A stretch of 64,000 nt of DNA. Source: Diacronema lutheri (Eukaryota > Haptophyta > Pavlovophyceae > Pavlovales > Pavlovaceae). Within the stretch, counting starts at the first letter, position 1, and each line of letters starts with the position of its first letter. A model generated the notes under the pieces. That model did not search any database. It saw only the letters and a list, made by a program, of their open reading frames with translations, and was not told where the DNA came from. The position numbers and the translations under genes are program-made. The stretch covers positions 1,178,001 through 1,242,000 of the forward strand of contig JAGTXO010000004.1 in assembly GCA_019448385.1 (NCBI GenBank), in the 5' to 3' direction. Positions 33,479 to 45,098 of the stretch are shown here, one piece after another.

Positions 33479-35317
33479 GCCGTCTTGCCGGGGCCCTTGC
33501 GCCTTGCGGCGCGAGCGTCGCGGAGGGGCGTCGGCTGCGCTGGCTCCGCGTCGGCGGTGGCGTGGGGCAGGCTCTTGTGGAGGGCGGAGCGCTCGCGCAC
33601 GAGTCGGTTGCCAAGGCGGGCTGTCTGCGTGCCGTCGGGCTGCGCTTGGGCAGGTAGGACCTGCGGCCTCGGGGGCGGGCGGGTTTTCGTGTTGGGCCAG
33701 GCGGCAGCGCGCACCGGCCGTGTTCGCGGCCGGCAGGCGGACGTCCGCAGCGGGGCGGAGAATGCGGGTGAAGCGCTTGCATGGGCGCGGTTCGCACCTG
33801 GCGGCCAGGCGATCACGAACCGTTGGGTCGCCCGGCTGTTTGGTGGAGCTGAGGGCAGCAAGGATAGCGAGCTTGGCCGCCTCATCGGTGACGAGCGGCA
33901 CTGTTGCCCAGCTCTGTGCCTCGAAGCCCTGGATGTGCAGGCGTCGGGGAAGTTCCCGGCAGCGTCGCCTGCGTCCGTCGAGAGGCGGACCGAACTCGCG
34001 CCCGTGCCCCCGTTGGCGACACCGAGCTCTCGCTCGTTCACACCGGCCCGCCGACGCGGGCGCGTGGTGCGCGCGCGTTGGGTGCGTGTCTGCCTCGAGC
34101 AGCGTGCCCAGTCGCAGTGTGGGCGCGTGTCCGTCTGCCTCAAAACGCCGCGTGGAGGGGAAGGCGCGGGGCGGGCTCGCCGAGGAGGTGCCGCCGCTCG
34201 CTGCCACCCGGCGCGGGCTCGGGGCAGCCGTCTTCGGGTGCCGCGCTCTTCGCGCCATGCACGAACGTTCCGCCGCGCTCGCAGCGCGCGAGCGCACACA
34301 TAGAGCGCGCGGCGACCCCGGCGGGGGCAGTGCGTCCCGGTGGCACTCGCGGGCGCGCGCCTGGCCTGGGCGCAGCTGGGCGCGTTGCCGCCCGCGCAGC
34401 GAGCCGCCCGCGCGCCTCGCCGCGCGCGCGCTTCGTCGCACGCGTGCGCCCTGCACGCACGCGCACAGCGCGCGGCGGCTCGGCGCAGTGCAAGGCAGAG
34501 CGTGCTGCAACGGTTGCGAGGGCGCGCACGCGCGGCGCGGCGCGCCCCTGTGTGCGTCGCCTGCGCGCGGCGCGTGGTCCGGACGCAGCTGGGTGGCGTG
34601 ATGCCGTTCGTGCAACACAGTGCGCGTGAGAGCCGCACGTGCACACCCGCAGTGCAACGCGGCATTGCGCGCGTTGCGTGGGCGGAGCGCGGCTGGATGT
34701 GCTCGAGGTCGCGCGGCATGCCGCACGCCGCGCGCTGTGCGGCGCAGCGAGTCGGCCATGCCCCTGGTCCTCGTCTCCGGGGGGGGGGGGGGGGGGGGTG
34801 GTGGAGGCAACCAGGATCCGCCAGCGCGTGGTGGGCGCCGTCCAACACCCAACCAGAATGCGCCCCGTTCTTCCCCGACACTCTCCGTCCAAACCCGCCG
34901 CCCAGCCCGCCGCCGCAACCGCCGCCAACGCCGCCGCGCACCCATCCGCCGAGCTCACCGCGCGCGCGCTCGCGCTCACGTTGCGCGACGAGGCTGCGCA
35001 GGCCGGCGCGCGGCCGTGCAGAGCAGCGCAGGCCGGCGCGCGGCCGCGCGCGCGCGCTCACGTTGCGGCCGCGCAGCGAGCTTTCGCCGCGTCGCAGCCC
35101 CTCCGAGCAGCCACGATGCACGCCCCCGGAGGACGTCGGCCGCGCTCGGAGGCCGCGCTCGGGCGCGCAAAGAGAGGCGGCGCGGGCAAACGAGTAGGCT
35201 CGGCGCGCTGGCGGGTCCTGGTTGTGGGAGAGCGGGGCATTCTCCAGGGCATCATGTAAATTCTCCCAAGTATCATCCGGGCCGCCATCCGGACACTGAC
35301 GTGTCCACAGTCTGCAG
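33479..35317. other. Unrecognised, repeat-rich region upstream of the protease/Fanzor locus
   Basis: No gene could be assigned. A minus-strand frame at about 33470-33960 has protein-like composition (VPLVTDEAAKLAILAALSS) and runs open into the second MULE fragment; no family is recognised. A run of 20 G lies at 34779-34798 (C on the minus strand, followed by AG), so it could be a polypyrimidine tract of a minus-strand intron. A GC-rich tandem pair occurs at about 35002-35052. The last 100 bases before 35318 presumably hold the promoter of the next gene. Confidence 0.35.
34779..34798 (+). repeat. Homopolymer run of 20 G
   Basis: Uninterrupted G tract. The same kind of tract occurs at 49628-49666, 52374-52396 and, as C, at 43279-43293. 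Two of the four lie just upstream of a splice acceptor in the transcribed strand. Confidence 0.9.
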
Positions 35318-37765
35318 ATGGAGGACTCCGTGAAGGACGCCTTGCGCGGCGGGCTGGGCAGCTCGGACAGTTTCTCGCTGGCCCTCAGCACCACCGTGGC
35401 GAACGGTGTGCGCCACCCCCACGTGGTCCCACCCGAGTGCGTCCTCGCCCTGCTGCATGGCGAGAGTCTCGGCCCGAGCGTGGTCAAGGTGGAGTTCAAG
35501 GCGTGCTCGAAGCATGCGCTCAAGGTGGCGCTGCGCAACCTGGGCAAAGCATGCGCGGATGCGGACCGGCTTGGGCAGGTGCTCGTGGTCGTGCTACCAC
35601 TCTGCCTCCGCGCGTCCAGCGGCCTCGATCACTGGACGGCGGCGTACCTGCTCCTCGCGCCGCCCGCGCAGCCCGGCGCGCCGCACGGCGCCGCGCTCGC
35701 CCTGCACGCCGATTCGCTCAGCTTGGGCAATGGCGAGTCGGCGCACGCCACGGCGGCCGGCAAGCTCATCACGACGCTCGCCCAGCGCATCGGCATCCCA
35801 GCGCCGCCCATCGATGCCTTGAAGGCGCCCGCGCAGAGTGGGAACGAGTGTTGCTTCGCCGCGGCAACACTCGCGGCCGAGGTCGCGGCGAGCGCAGCGC
35901 CGACGGCGGGCCGCCGCGCGAATGTCCTTGTCGGGATCAAGAAGGCTTTGAACGCGCGCCTCACGCGACTCACGACGGCCGCGTACGAGGAGACCCGCAA
36001 GCGCACGCTCCACGCCGCCGTCGGCGCTCTGCTCGACGACGGCGCCAGGCGCTGCGGCGCGTTCACCGACGAGGCCGCGTGGCTCGCCGAGGCCGCGCGG
36101 CTCGCCGAGGCGTGCGGTGCCAGTGTCGGCGGATCCGCGCCCGACGGGCTGCTGCGGGCCGTCGAGGCGGCGCTGTGCGCGCCCGCCGACCGCATCGCAC
36201 GCACGGCCGCGCTCGACGCGCTCACGGGCGCTGCAGGCCGCGCGCTGTCGACGGCGGCCAGGCCGCGCGGCGCGGCGGCGTCAAGGCCGCCGTCGCGAGC
36301 GCCACCGCCGCGTGCGCCGCAGCGGCGCGCCGCCTCGGCGTGGGGGCACCGACCATTCAGCAGCCTCGGCGTGGGCGAGGGCGACGGGGGCGATGGCGAC
36401 GCCACCACCGCTGACGACGGGGAGGACGAGGAGGACGGGGACGACGACCTCTCCAACGACGATGCGGGTCACGACACCGACGACGACTCCGCCGACGGCG
36501 GCGACGGCGACGGCGGCGGCGGCGGCGACGGAGGCGACGGCGGCGGCGGCGGCGGCGGCCAAGGCTCGCCGTCGGCAGCCCCAGAGGACTTCGCGCTGGC
36601 CAGCCCCGAGGCGGTGCTCGAGCTGCTCGCGGCCGCCGCGACTGTGCGCGAGCAGCTGGCGCTCGCCTTTGCGCCGTCCGGCGGCGCGCGCGGCGACGCG
36701 CTGGACGCGAAGCGCGCGCCCTTTGAGGTGCTGCGCTCGCTGCTGGTGCGCGTCGCGCGGCTGTCGGACGTGCGCGCGCGGCTGCGCCTCCGCCAGCTGC
36801 TGCTCGCGCTGCGCGATCCGCGTTGCGCTGCCAAGCGCTCGCGGCGGCGCACGGACGAGCTGCGCGACGCGCGCCGCGTCGCCGAGCGGCTCGTCGCCGA
36901 GCTGCACGTGGCCCTGCCCGACTGGCAGCTCTTCTCCGGCGTCTGCGCCGCCGAAGACGGCTCGGCCGACGCGCCGTTCACGATGCTGCGCGTCGCGCCG
37001 CGGCCGAAGCAGCGCGGCGCGCCGGGCGTGCGCGACGTCGCCCAGCTGCTCGGCGGAGTGCGGCTCTCGAGCGCGCCGCGTGCGCTGCTGGTCGCGATCG
37101 ACCGCCCGTCGGCCGACAAGGAGCCGGTCGAGCTCGGCGGGCCGGGCGGCGGCGGTGGCGGCGCGCTCGTGCTCGGCACCGTCGGCGGCCCCGACGCGAC
37201 GTTCGCGCTGGCGAGCGTGCTCGTCCAGCGCCGCGGCCGCAAGCGCGACGCCTGCGCCGTGCTCGCGCCCGCGCCCGACGGCGGCTGGTGGCGCGTCGAC
37301 GGCGGCGGCAAGCAGCGAGACAACGCTGGCAGCGCGGCGGCCGAGGCCCGCGAGCTCGCCGTGGTCGCGCTGTACGAGCGCGTCGAGCCGCACGCGCCGG
37401 CGCGCCGAGTGGTCGGCGCGGCCGACGAGGCGCGCCTGTGCGCCGTCGCGCGCGCGCTCGACGCGCACGGCGAGCAGGTGTGGCGGTGGGCGACGGATAC
37501 GGCGCCGCCGCTCCGCGACGCGCTCGACGTGCTGCGCGTCGGGGCGGACGCGCCGTCGGCGTGCGCCGCGCTCGCCGCCGCCGAGCTCGCGCCGCTCTTC
37601 GCGCGCGCGCACGTCGACGGCGCGTGGGCGGCGATCGACGGCGACGCTGTGCTCGCGGAGGCGCGCAGCGCGGCCGACGCCGACGGCGTCCGCAAACGCA
37701 CGCGCCGGTCGACGCCGTCACTCCGCCCCAGGCTCGTCGTCGCGCTGCGCGATGGCACAGGCTGA
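35318..37765 (+). CDS. Ulp1-like (C48) cysteine protease with a degenerate USP-like domain
   Basis: 815 residues from ATG 35318 to TGA 37763-37765. The N-terminal domain has the Ulp1/SENP catalytic order: His105 in LDHWTAAYLL, Asp132 in LHADSLS, Gln173 and Cys179 in QSGNECCF. An acidic Asp/Gly-rich linker follows (about residues 345-425, nucleotides 36360-36570). A C-terminal domain resembles the end of ubiquitin-specific proteases (LASVLVQRRGRKRD, then GGWWRVDGG, then ELAVVALYERV) but lacks the catalytic His, so it is probably inactive. Known Ulp1-like enzymes cleave SUMO or related modifiers; some transposons carry them. The frame continues directly after the stop, which suggests one original long gene with the Fanzor part downstream. 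Confidence 0.65.
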   Translation: MEDSVKDALRGGLGSSDSFSLALSTTVANGVRHPHVVPPECVLALLHGESLGPSVVKVEFKACSKHALKVALRNLGKACADADRLGQVLVVVLPLCLRASSGLDHWTAAYLLLAPPAQPGAPHGAALALHADSLSLGNGESAHATAAGKLITTLAQRIGIPAPPIDALKAPAQSGNECCFAAATLAAEVAASAAPTAGRRANVLVGIKKALNARLTRLTTAAYEETRKRTLHAAVGALLDDGARRCGAFTDEAAWLAEAARLAEACGASVGGSAPDGLLRAVEAALCAPADRIARTAALDALTGAAGRALSTAARPRGAAASRPPSRAPPPRAPQRRAASAWGHRPFSSLGVGEGDGGDGDATTADDGEDEEDGDDDLSNDDAGHDTDDDSADGGDGDGGGGGDGGDGGGGGGGQGSPSAAPEDFALASPEAVLELLAAAATVREQLALAFAPSGGARGDALDAKRAPFEVLRSLLVRVARLSDVRARLRLRQLLLALRDPRCAAKRSRRRTDELRDARRVAERLVAELHVALPDWQLFSGVCAAEDGSADAPFTMLRVAPRPKQRGAPGVRDVAQLLGGVRLSSAPRALLVAIDRPSADKEPVELGGPGGGGGGALVLGTVGGPDATFALASVLVQRRGRKRDACAVLAPAPDGGWWRVDGGGKQRDNAGSAAAEARELAVVALYERVEPHAPARRVVGAADEARLCAVARALDAHGEQVWRWATDTAPPLRDALDVLRVGADAPSACAALAAAELAPLFARAHVDGAWAAIDGDAVLAEARSAADADGVRKRTRRSTPSLRPRLVVALRDGTG

Positions 37766-38559
37766 AGGGTCGTGGCGCTGCTCGTCGTGCTGCCGCCGCG
37801 CGCGGCGGGCGCCCCCGCGAGGCCGCTGCTCGTCGCGCCGCGCGTCGGCGGCGACGACGACTGGCGCATCGCGCGCGCGCACGTCGGCCAGCTGCGCAGC
37901 GCGGAGCTGCTCAGCACGGAGCCGACGCACGTCGCGATCGGCGGCGTCGCGCGCGCGAAGCCGCACGTCCTTGCGCTCGAGCTCGCGCTGCTCGCGCGTG
38001 CGGTCGTGTGCCACGACCTCGGCGACGCGTGGGCGCGCTGCACGAGCGCAGACGAGATGTGCCGCAGTGCGAACGCGCACATCGCCGGCCTGCCCGACGC
38101 GCGCGACGGTGTCGAGCGCGCGGCCGTGGCCGTTGCGGCGCATCGCTGGCGGTGGGACGTGCCGCTCGCGGCGCGCTTCGCCGCCGCGTCCACGGCCGCG
38201 GCGCCAACCCCGCCGGCGGCGGCGGGCGGCGGTGGCTCGGCGCCGCTCGGCGCGCCGGTGGCGCACGTGGCGGCGAACGCGGCGGCGGGCGCGCTCGTCG
38301 TGGCGGCGGCGGCGGCCGTCGCGGCACCGAGGGCGCCGTGCGCGCCACGCGCGGGCGCGACGGCTGCGGCGGTGGTGGTGACGGGCACGGCGGCGACGAG
38401 CGCGGTGGCGGAGGGCGCGGCGCCAACCTCGCCGGCGGCGGCGGACGGCGGTGGCTCGGCGCCGCTCGAACGCGAACGCCGCTGCGTCTACACTGCGCTT
38501 GGACAGGGCGACGCGGACGCGCGCGTGTACGACGCCAAGGACCCCGAGAAGCTAAAAGC
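37766..38559 (+). CDS. Continuation of the protease frame after the stop (possible broken or read-through part)
   Basis: The same reading frame as the protease resumes straight after TGA 37763-37765. Its protein-like beta-strand pattern (VVALLVVLPPRAAGAPARPLL) looks like the other half of a hairpin begun before the stop. It ends in Ala/Gly-rich duplicated stretches (about 38200-38480) and at a short tandem duplication (38504-38609), where the open frame changes. Either the gene carries one nonsense change and one frameshift, or it is two genes, or an unseen intron removes the stop. Confidence 0.4.
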
Positions 38560-38609
38560 GGGCAGGGCGCGGACGCGCGCGTGTACGACGCCAAGGACCC
38601 CGAGAAGCT
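38504..38609 (+). repeat. Coding tandem duplication that shifts the frame
   Basis: Two copies (38504-38553 and 38563-38609) encode the same peptide, ARVYDAKDPEKL, the first in the upstream frame and the second in the downstream frame. The offset is 56 bp over most of the repeat, with a 3-bp indel near its start. No GT-AG pair with this spacing exists in the repeat, so it does not behave as an intron. Confidence 0.8.
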
Positions 38610-38700
38610 TGAGGCGAACAGCGGGCGCGCGCCCGCCGTGGTCGGCACGCTCGACGCGCAGGCGACGGGCACGATCGTCACGCAGCAGCGCCCGGAGGTC

Positions 38701-41126
38701 ATGACCGGCGCGGAGATGCACCGCCTCGCCGCCCCGACGCAGGGCGCGGGGTACGGTAACGTCGTGCTGGCCAAGCTGGGCGAGCCCGGCTTCGCGGGGA
38801 CGACATGGCACATGACGTCGGGCGTGGAGAACCAGTTGCACGCGGTACGAGCGGCCGCGCGCGCGTACGCGCTCGACGGCTGGGGCGGCGTGTACAATGC
38901 GGACGAGGACTTTGCCGTCTTCGAGGGCTTGCCGCGGCTCGCCGCGCCCGAACCGCTCGCGGCCATCGCCGGCGGGTCGGCGGACGCGGTGTTCTGCTGG
39001 CGGTCCGGCCGGTCCGTTATCGGCGAGGTGAAGACGGTTCACTTCGATGGCGACCGCGCCGCTGCCATCGAACACGCGTGGGCGCTGCGCGTCAAGCCCG
39101 ATTGGCGCTCGCAGCCCAGGATCTACGAGGCGGCGTGCGGCGCGCAGGGCACGGTGCTGCTCGTGTGGGTCGTGCCCGACCGTCACAAGAACCCGCGGCT
39201 GGACTGGGCGCCGATTCTCGTCGTGATCCACCTGCCCGCCGACCCCGACTGGCTCGCGCGCGCCACGCCGGCGATCGAGAAGGCGTGGCGCGAGGTCGAG
39301 GACGGACGCGCGCTCGCGGAGGCGCGCGGCGTGCCGCAGCACCTCGCCTACACGCTAAGCCCACGCTTCCGAGGCACCGCGCCGCGCGGCGCCGCGCGCG
39401 TGCCGCCGCGCCTCGGCGCGAGCGACGCGCGCGAGGCGCGCGCGCTCGCGGCGCTCGTGTCGGCGCTCATGTTCGTGCCGGCCTGGCGGCGCGCGGTGCG
39501 CGCGGCAAGCCGCGCCCCCGGCAGTGGCGCCGCGGCCGTCGCGCGCGCGCTCGCGCGCCTGCACAACGCGCTCGAGCCCGATGACGAGAGCGCGCCCGAG
39601 TCGGCGCGCGTCGCGCCGCTCGCCGCCGCGCTCGAGCAGTCGGCGGGCTGGCCGGCGGGCACGGCGCGCGGCTTGTCGGCCGACGGCGCGCTGCGCGCGC
39701 TGCTCGACGTGCTGCGCGCGTGCGGCGCGAGCGACGAGCTCGAGCGCGCGCTGCGCGGCGGCGAGCCGCCGGCGCCGGGCGCGCCCTCGGCGCGCGGCGC
39801 GTCGGCCGCGTGGCCGCTCGTCGCGCTGCGCGCCGCCGACGCGCGCGGCGCGAGCGCCAGCGCCGCCGTGTCGCGCGCGCTCGGCGCGCACGGGGTGCGC
39901 AACCCGCCGCGGCTCGTCGTCGTGCACGTCGCGGACGCGACCGAGTCGCTGCTCGAGATGCCCGAGCGGCTCGCGCTGCGCGTCGCGCGCGGCGCCGAGC
40001 CGGCCGAGCCGACCGCGGACGCCGCCGGGGCCGACGCCGCCGCCGAGCCCGCCGCCGTGCTCAGGCTGGTCGCCGTCGTGCTGCGCGACGCGTACGACGA
40101 CAAGGAGCGGCTCGTCGCCTGCGCTGCCCTCGCGCCCGGCGATCGCGACTGGATGCGCGTTGCCGCCGCGAGCAGGCGCGCGTGCACCGCGAGGGTCGCG
40201 CTCGAGGGCCGCGCGCTGCTGCTCGTGTACGCGACCGAGCCGGACGGCGCGCGCGCGCGCGGCGGCGGCGCGAGCGCGCGCGCGGCGGGCGCGCCGGCCG
40301 GCGCGCCCGGCGCGCCGAGTGCGGAGCCGGCCGGCGAGTCGCGCGGCCGCCGCGTCGCGCCGCACCTGCCGCCGCTGCCGCGCAAGCGCAAGCGCGATGC
40401 CGAGGCGCGCGCGCGGCTCGCGGCCGACACCGCGCGCGTCGACGCGGCGGCGCGACCCGGCGGTCCGCCGCTCACGTACACGTGTGGCGGGCGGCCGCTG
40501 TCGACGCACGACGTGCGCGCGCTCCAGGGCAAGTACACCGAGGTGCCTTCGATCGTCGTCGAGGCCGAGCTCGGCGCGATCAACCGCGCCGCGGACAAAG
40601 CCGGCCGGCCGTGGAGGACGGCCGGACCGGCCGTCGCGCGCGCGCTGCTCGCCGCCGTCGCCGACGGCGGCGGCGAGCCCGATCGCGCGCAGGCCGCGCT
40701 GGACGAGCACGGCCTCGGCGAGTGCACGCACCTCGCGCTGCTCTTCGCCAGCACCAATCGGCGGGTCGGCGCGGCCGTCGTGGTCGTCGTGCGCGACGGC
40801 GAGGGCGGCTGGGTGCAGCACTACAACCCGACCGCCGCGCCGGAGCGCGCCACGGGGGCCAAGCCGATCGCCGTGCGCGAGCGCGCCAAGGAGATCGAGC
40901 GCCAGGCGGAGCAGCTCGTCCGCGGGCTCGCGCGCGCGCTCCGCCTGCGCGCGCTTCCGCCCGTCGACGGCGCTGCGCCGGCGACCGCGCGGTCGGCGCA
41001 GCCGACGGCGCACGGGCGCGCGGTCGGCGGCCGCTGGCGCGTCGAGCGCAGGGCGGATTCGCGCGCCGCCTGCGTCGTGGTCATGTCCTGGCTCGCGCTC
41101 GGCGCGCGTGACGCCGCCGCCGACGT

Positions 41127-41159
<33 letters not shown>

Positions 41160-44100
41160 TGGCGGCGGCGACCAGAGCGCGCTCGCTGCCGCGGCGAGCG
41201 TGCTTGCGCTCAACGTGCACGCGACGGCGCAGCTCGCCGAGTACCGCGCGGCGGTGTTTGCGCTCATCCTGCGCGAGACGGCCGCGCAGCTGCGAGCGCG
41301 CGACGCGGCGGTGACGCAGCAGCCGGTCGCGTCCGCGCCGGCGTCGGCGGCGCCGACGCCGGGGGAGGCTCGTGCGCGGTGCCTGAACGAGCTCAAGGCA
41401 TCGGGCGGCAAGCATGCGGTCGTGGCGCCCGCCGCCATTGACGGCGTGCTCGCCCAGGTGCGCGACCCGGCGCGCGGGTTCCGCGCCTTCTTCGGCCCGG
41501 GCGAGACGCGCGCGCTGCTCGACGCGCGCGACGCACGGCACGGGGCCGCGCAAGAGCGGCTGCGCGAGCGTCTCGACGGTACCGACTGCGACGCGCTGCT
41601 GCTCGTCCACTCGCCGAGCGACGGCGCCGACCCGCAGCTCCTCCTCCTGCTCGCCGCCGACGAGCACGGCGCAGGTCCGAGCGGCCGCTGGCGCCGGTTC
41701 CTCCTGCTCGAGCGCGCGCCGCGCGATGGCGCGGCGGGCGCGGCGGCGACAAGCTGGGCGGGCGGGCTCGTCGCGCGTTTGTTCGGCCGCGACGCGACGC
41801 TCGAGCAGCTGCGCCGGTCGGAGCGCTCGCGTGCGTACGTGCCGCCCGCCGGCCGCGCGGGCGTGTGGGCGCTCGCGCTCGCGCTGTGCGTGCTGCGCTT
41901 GGAGCGCGGCGGCCTGCTGGGCAACGCCGGGCGCGTGTGGCCGCGCGAGCGCGACGCGCAGGCGGCCGGCTGGATGCTCGAGGCGTGGCTGCGCGCGGAG
42001 GCCAAGCGCGAGGCCGCTCTCCTCACGTCGCCGGTGAGCACCGCGCCGGCGTCCGGGCGCGGCGCGGCGGCGGCGCGGCCGCGCGCGGCCGGCGCGGTCG
42101 GCGGGGGCGTGCTCGCGTGCGGCGAGTGCGCGGAGCCGGCCGCGACGCCGCGCCGCGCCGCGCGGACGGCCGCGCCGGCGGCCGGCGCGGCCAACGCGTC
42201 CACCTGCGCGTGCTGCGCGAGCGCCGAGCCGCCGGCCGAGCCGCCGGACGCGACGGGCGAGCGCATCGCTTGCCTGCAGAAGCCGAAGGGCTGGCACACG
42301 GAGTACCGGACCCTGGAGCTCAGCGACGGCGCCTTTCGCGGGCGGGCAAAGTACGGCGTCAAGCTGATGCGCGTCGTGGACGAGGCGAACGCCAGCACGC
42401 GCATGACGTACAACGTGCTCAACGACCGCGCGCACACATCGCTGCCGAACGCCGGGCAGTGCTCGCCCGGCGACGAGCTGCAGCGCCCAGACGACGAGCT
42501 GAAGGGCTACCCCAAGGGCGAGGACGACGTGGACAACCTGATCCGCCAGATCGAGCTGCCGCCCGACCAGAAGGGCGGCCATCCGCTCGGCGAGGCCAAC
42601 GCGGCGCAGCGGGCGCGCAACCAGCGGCACATTGACCGGCTGTCGCAGGGCGACGCGCCGACGGCGCGCTCGCACCCTTCGCTAAAAGGCTGCGTCGACG
42701 CCGAGGCGGAGAAGATCTTCACCGCGTACAAGATGCACCCGCGCCGCGTCGCGTACAAGCTGCTGCGCAAGCTGCTGCGCGCGGCGATCGACGCGGGCGA
42801 GGCCGCCAAGCCGCGCGGCGCGCGCACGTCGAATGAGCAGCGCGACGCGGACGTCGCGACGCTGCTCAAGCTGCTGTGGTCCGGCGCGGCGCCGCGGCTG
42901 CCGCCCGCGCTCGCGCAGCACGCCGACTGGCTCGTGCTCCCATGCGACTACAGCACGGATGACCCCAAGGTCAGGCACACGACCAACTACTTCCTGACGG
43001 TGCGCGCGCGCGCGCGCGCGCGCGCGCGCGCGCCGCGCGGCGCGCGCGGGGACGGAGGGGGCTACGCACGGGCCGGCCGCGCGACGGTGGCCGCGCCGTC
43101 CGCGCGGCGCGCGCGCGTGCCGCGGCGCGCCCCGCGCGCGCGCGCTCCGCGGCGTGGCGCCGCGGCCGGGCATGGACGGGCGCGCGCCGCGCGGACGACG
43201 TGCCGCGCGCGCGCGCAGCAGGGCCACGGCGCGCGGAGCGCTCGACGGCACTGATGGCGTGCTCCCCGACCTCCCAAACCCCCCCCCCCCCCCTTCCTTC
43301 CCTCGCGTGCGCCGCGCAGCCGGATAAGGCGGCGATGGGCGCGTCGCTGCTCGCGCGCCTCGCGATGCTCTACACGCACGTCACCGGCGAGCCGCCGCCG
43401 TACGCGCTCTGCCCCCGGCGCGGGAGCATGCAGAAGCGCTTTGTCGACCTGACCGCGCAGGACCTGTACCTCCTGCTCGACGAGGACGACACGGCCTTCG
43501 TCCGCGAGTGGGCGCGCAAGCTGCCGACGGCCGACGGCGTGCCGCACGGCGACCCGCACAGCGCGACCAGCGACCCGCGCGTCAGGGACATGATCTTCTC
43601 CCACTTCGTCAGCCTCGACGAGCGGGCGATGCGGTGGACAGGCCAGCAGCTGCCCGGCAGCGACGTGACGGCGGAGCAGCGGCCCACGTATGTCGGCACC
43701 GCCGTCCCACCCGCGACCGCGTCCGCCGGACCGCAGCCGGCGGTGTACCTGCGCCACAACGGCCACGCCTGGCTGGCGGTCGTGCCGGTGTTCAAGCCGC
43801 CGCCGCCCGGCGGCAGCAAGTCCTTCCTCGACGATTGGCGCGATCCCAACGGCACGTTCGACGAGGCGACGCCCAAGCAGCTGGCCGAGGCGATCGAGGT
43901 GCACGGCCTCAAGACGGCCACGGTGGACCCCGGCTCCGACGGCTTCGTGACGTACGCGCCGAACGGACACGGGCTCGAGCCCACCTCGGTTCGCCTCACG
44001 CAGCGCGAGCGCGCCGCGCGCGCGGGGCACGCGCGCGAGCGCAGCAAGCTCGAGGGCGCGAGGCAACGGCCGCTCGTCGAGCCGGGCGCGCGCGCCGGCC

Positions 44101-44975
44101 CGTCGGGGCCGGGCGGCGCGCGGCCGCGCGCGCCGCGTGCTCCGCCGACGGCGGCCGCGCTCGAGGCGGAGCTCGGCGCGGCGCACGGCGGGCGCACCGC
44201 GCTCGGCGCGAACGACCAGGCCGCCTACGCGCGCGCGCACGAGCGCGCGCGACGGGCTACGCTGCCCGTGTACGGCGCGCGCGCGCGGCTGCGCGCGCGC
44301 AAGCGGCGCGGCGGCGCGAGCCGGCGCGAGTGCGCACGCGCGGCGGCGCGGATCGTGCGCGCGCACGCGACCGACCGAGGGCTGCGGCCAGACCAGCTGC
44401 TCGTGCTCTTCGGCGATTGGCTCCACCGGTCGCGCGGCGGCGGCTTCGTGCGCGGCAAGGCGCCGGCGCTCGGCGTCGGCCTGCTGTGCGCGCTGCGCCG
44501 GCGCGGCGTCGCGGCGACGCTCGTGCCCGAGCCGCTCAGCTCCAAGTGCTGTTCGCAGCTGCGCGAGGTGCGGGGCGCGCCCGCTGCGAGCGCGGCGCCG
44601 GCCGCCAACGCCGGCGCAGGCGCTCCCGCCGACGACGGCGCGCCGACGACGGCGGACGAGGCGGCGGGGCAGCCGCCGCAGCTGCAGCGATGCGGAGGCA
44701 CGCTGCACCCGTACGCGCGCAGCTCGCCGAGCGGCCGCGGCGCGTGGCGGGCGACGCGGTGCGACGCGTGCGGCATCATCTACCACCGCGACTGGACGGC
44801 GGCGCGCTGCATCTACCACGATGTGCTCGACATGGTCGCCGACCACCTCGGCAGGCGTGAGCGCATCACGTCCGAGCCCGGTCGCTTCAAGCGCGTCAAG
44901 GCCTTTTGGCAGCGCGCCCTCGGTCGCGAGAGAGAGCACGACGAGGGCGTGCTGCAGGTGGACGAAGACGAGGCG

Positions 44976-45014
<39 letters not shown>

Positions 45015-45057
45015 TCCGGCGGCGGCGGTGGCGGCGGCGGCGGCGGTGCCGGCAGCC

Positions 45058-45098
<41 letters not shown>

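Noticed and set aside
38504-38609. A 56-bp intron
   Set aside because: No GT-AG pair at the required spacing exists inside the duplicated sequence.
36281-42675. Long minus-strand frames opposite the protease-Fanzor locus
   Set aside because: Arg/Ala-rich composition without motifs; explained by GC-rich third positions of the sense gene.
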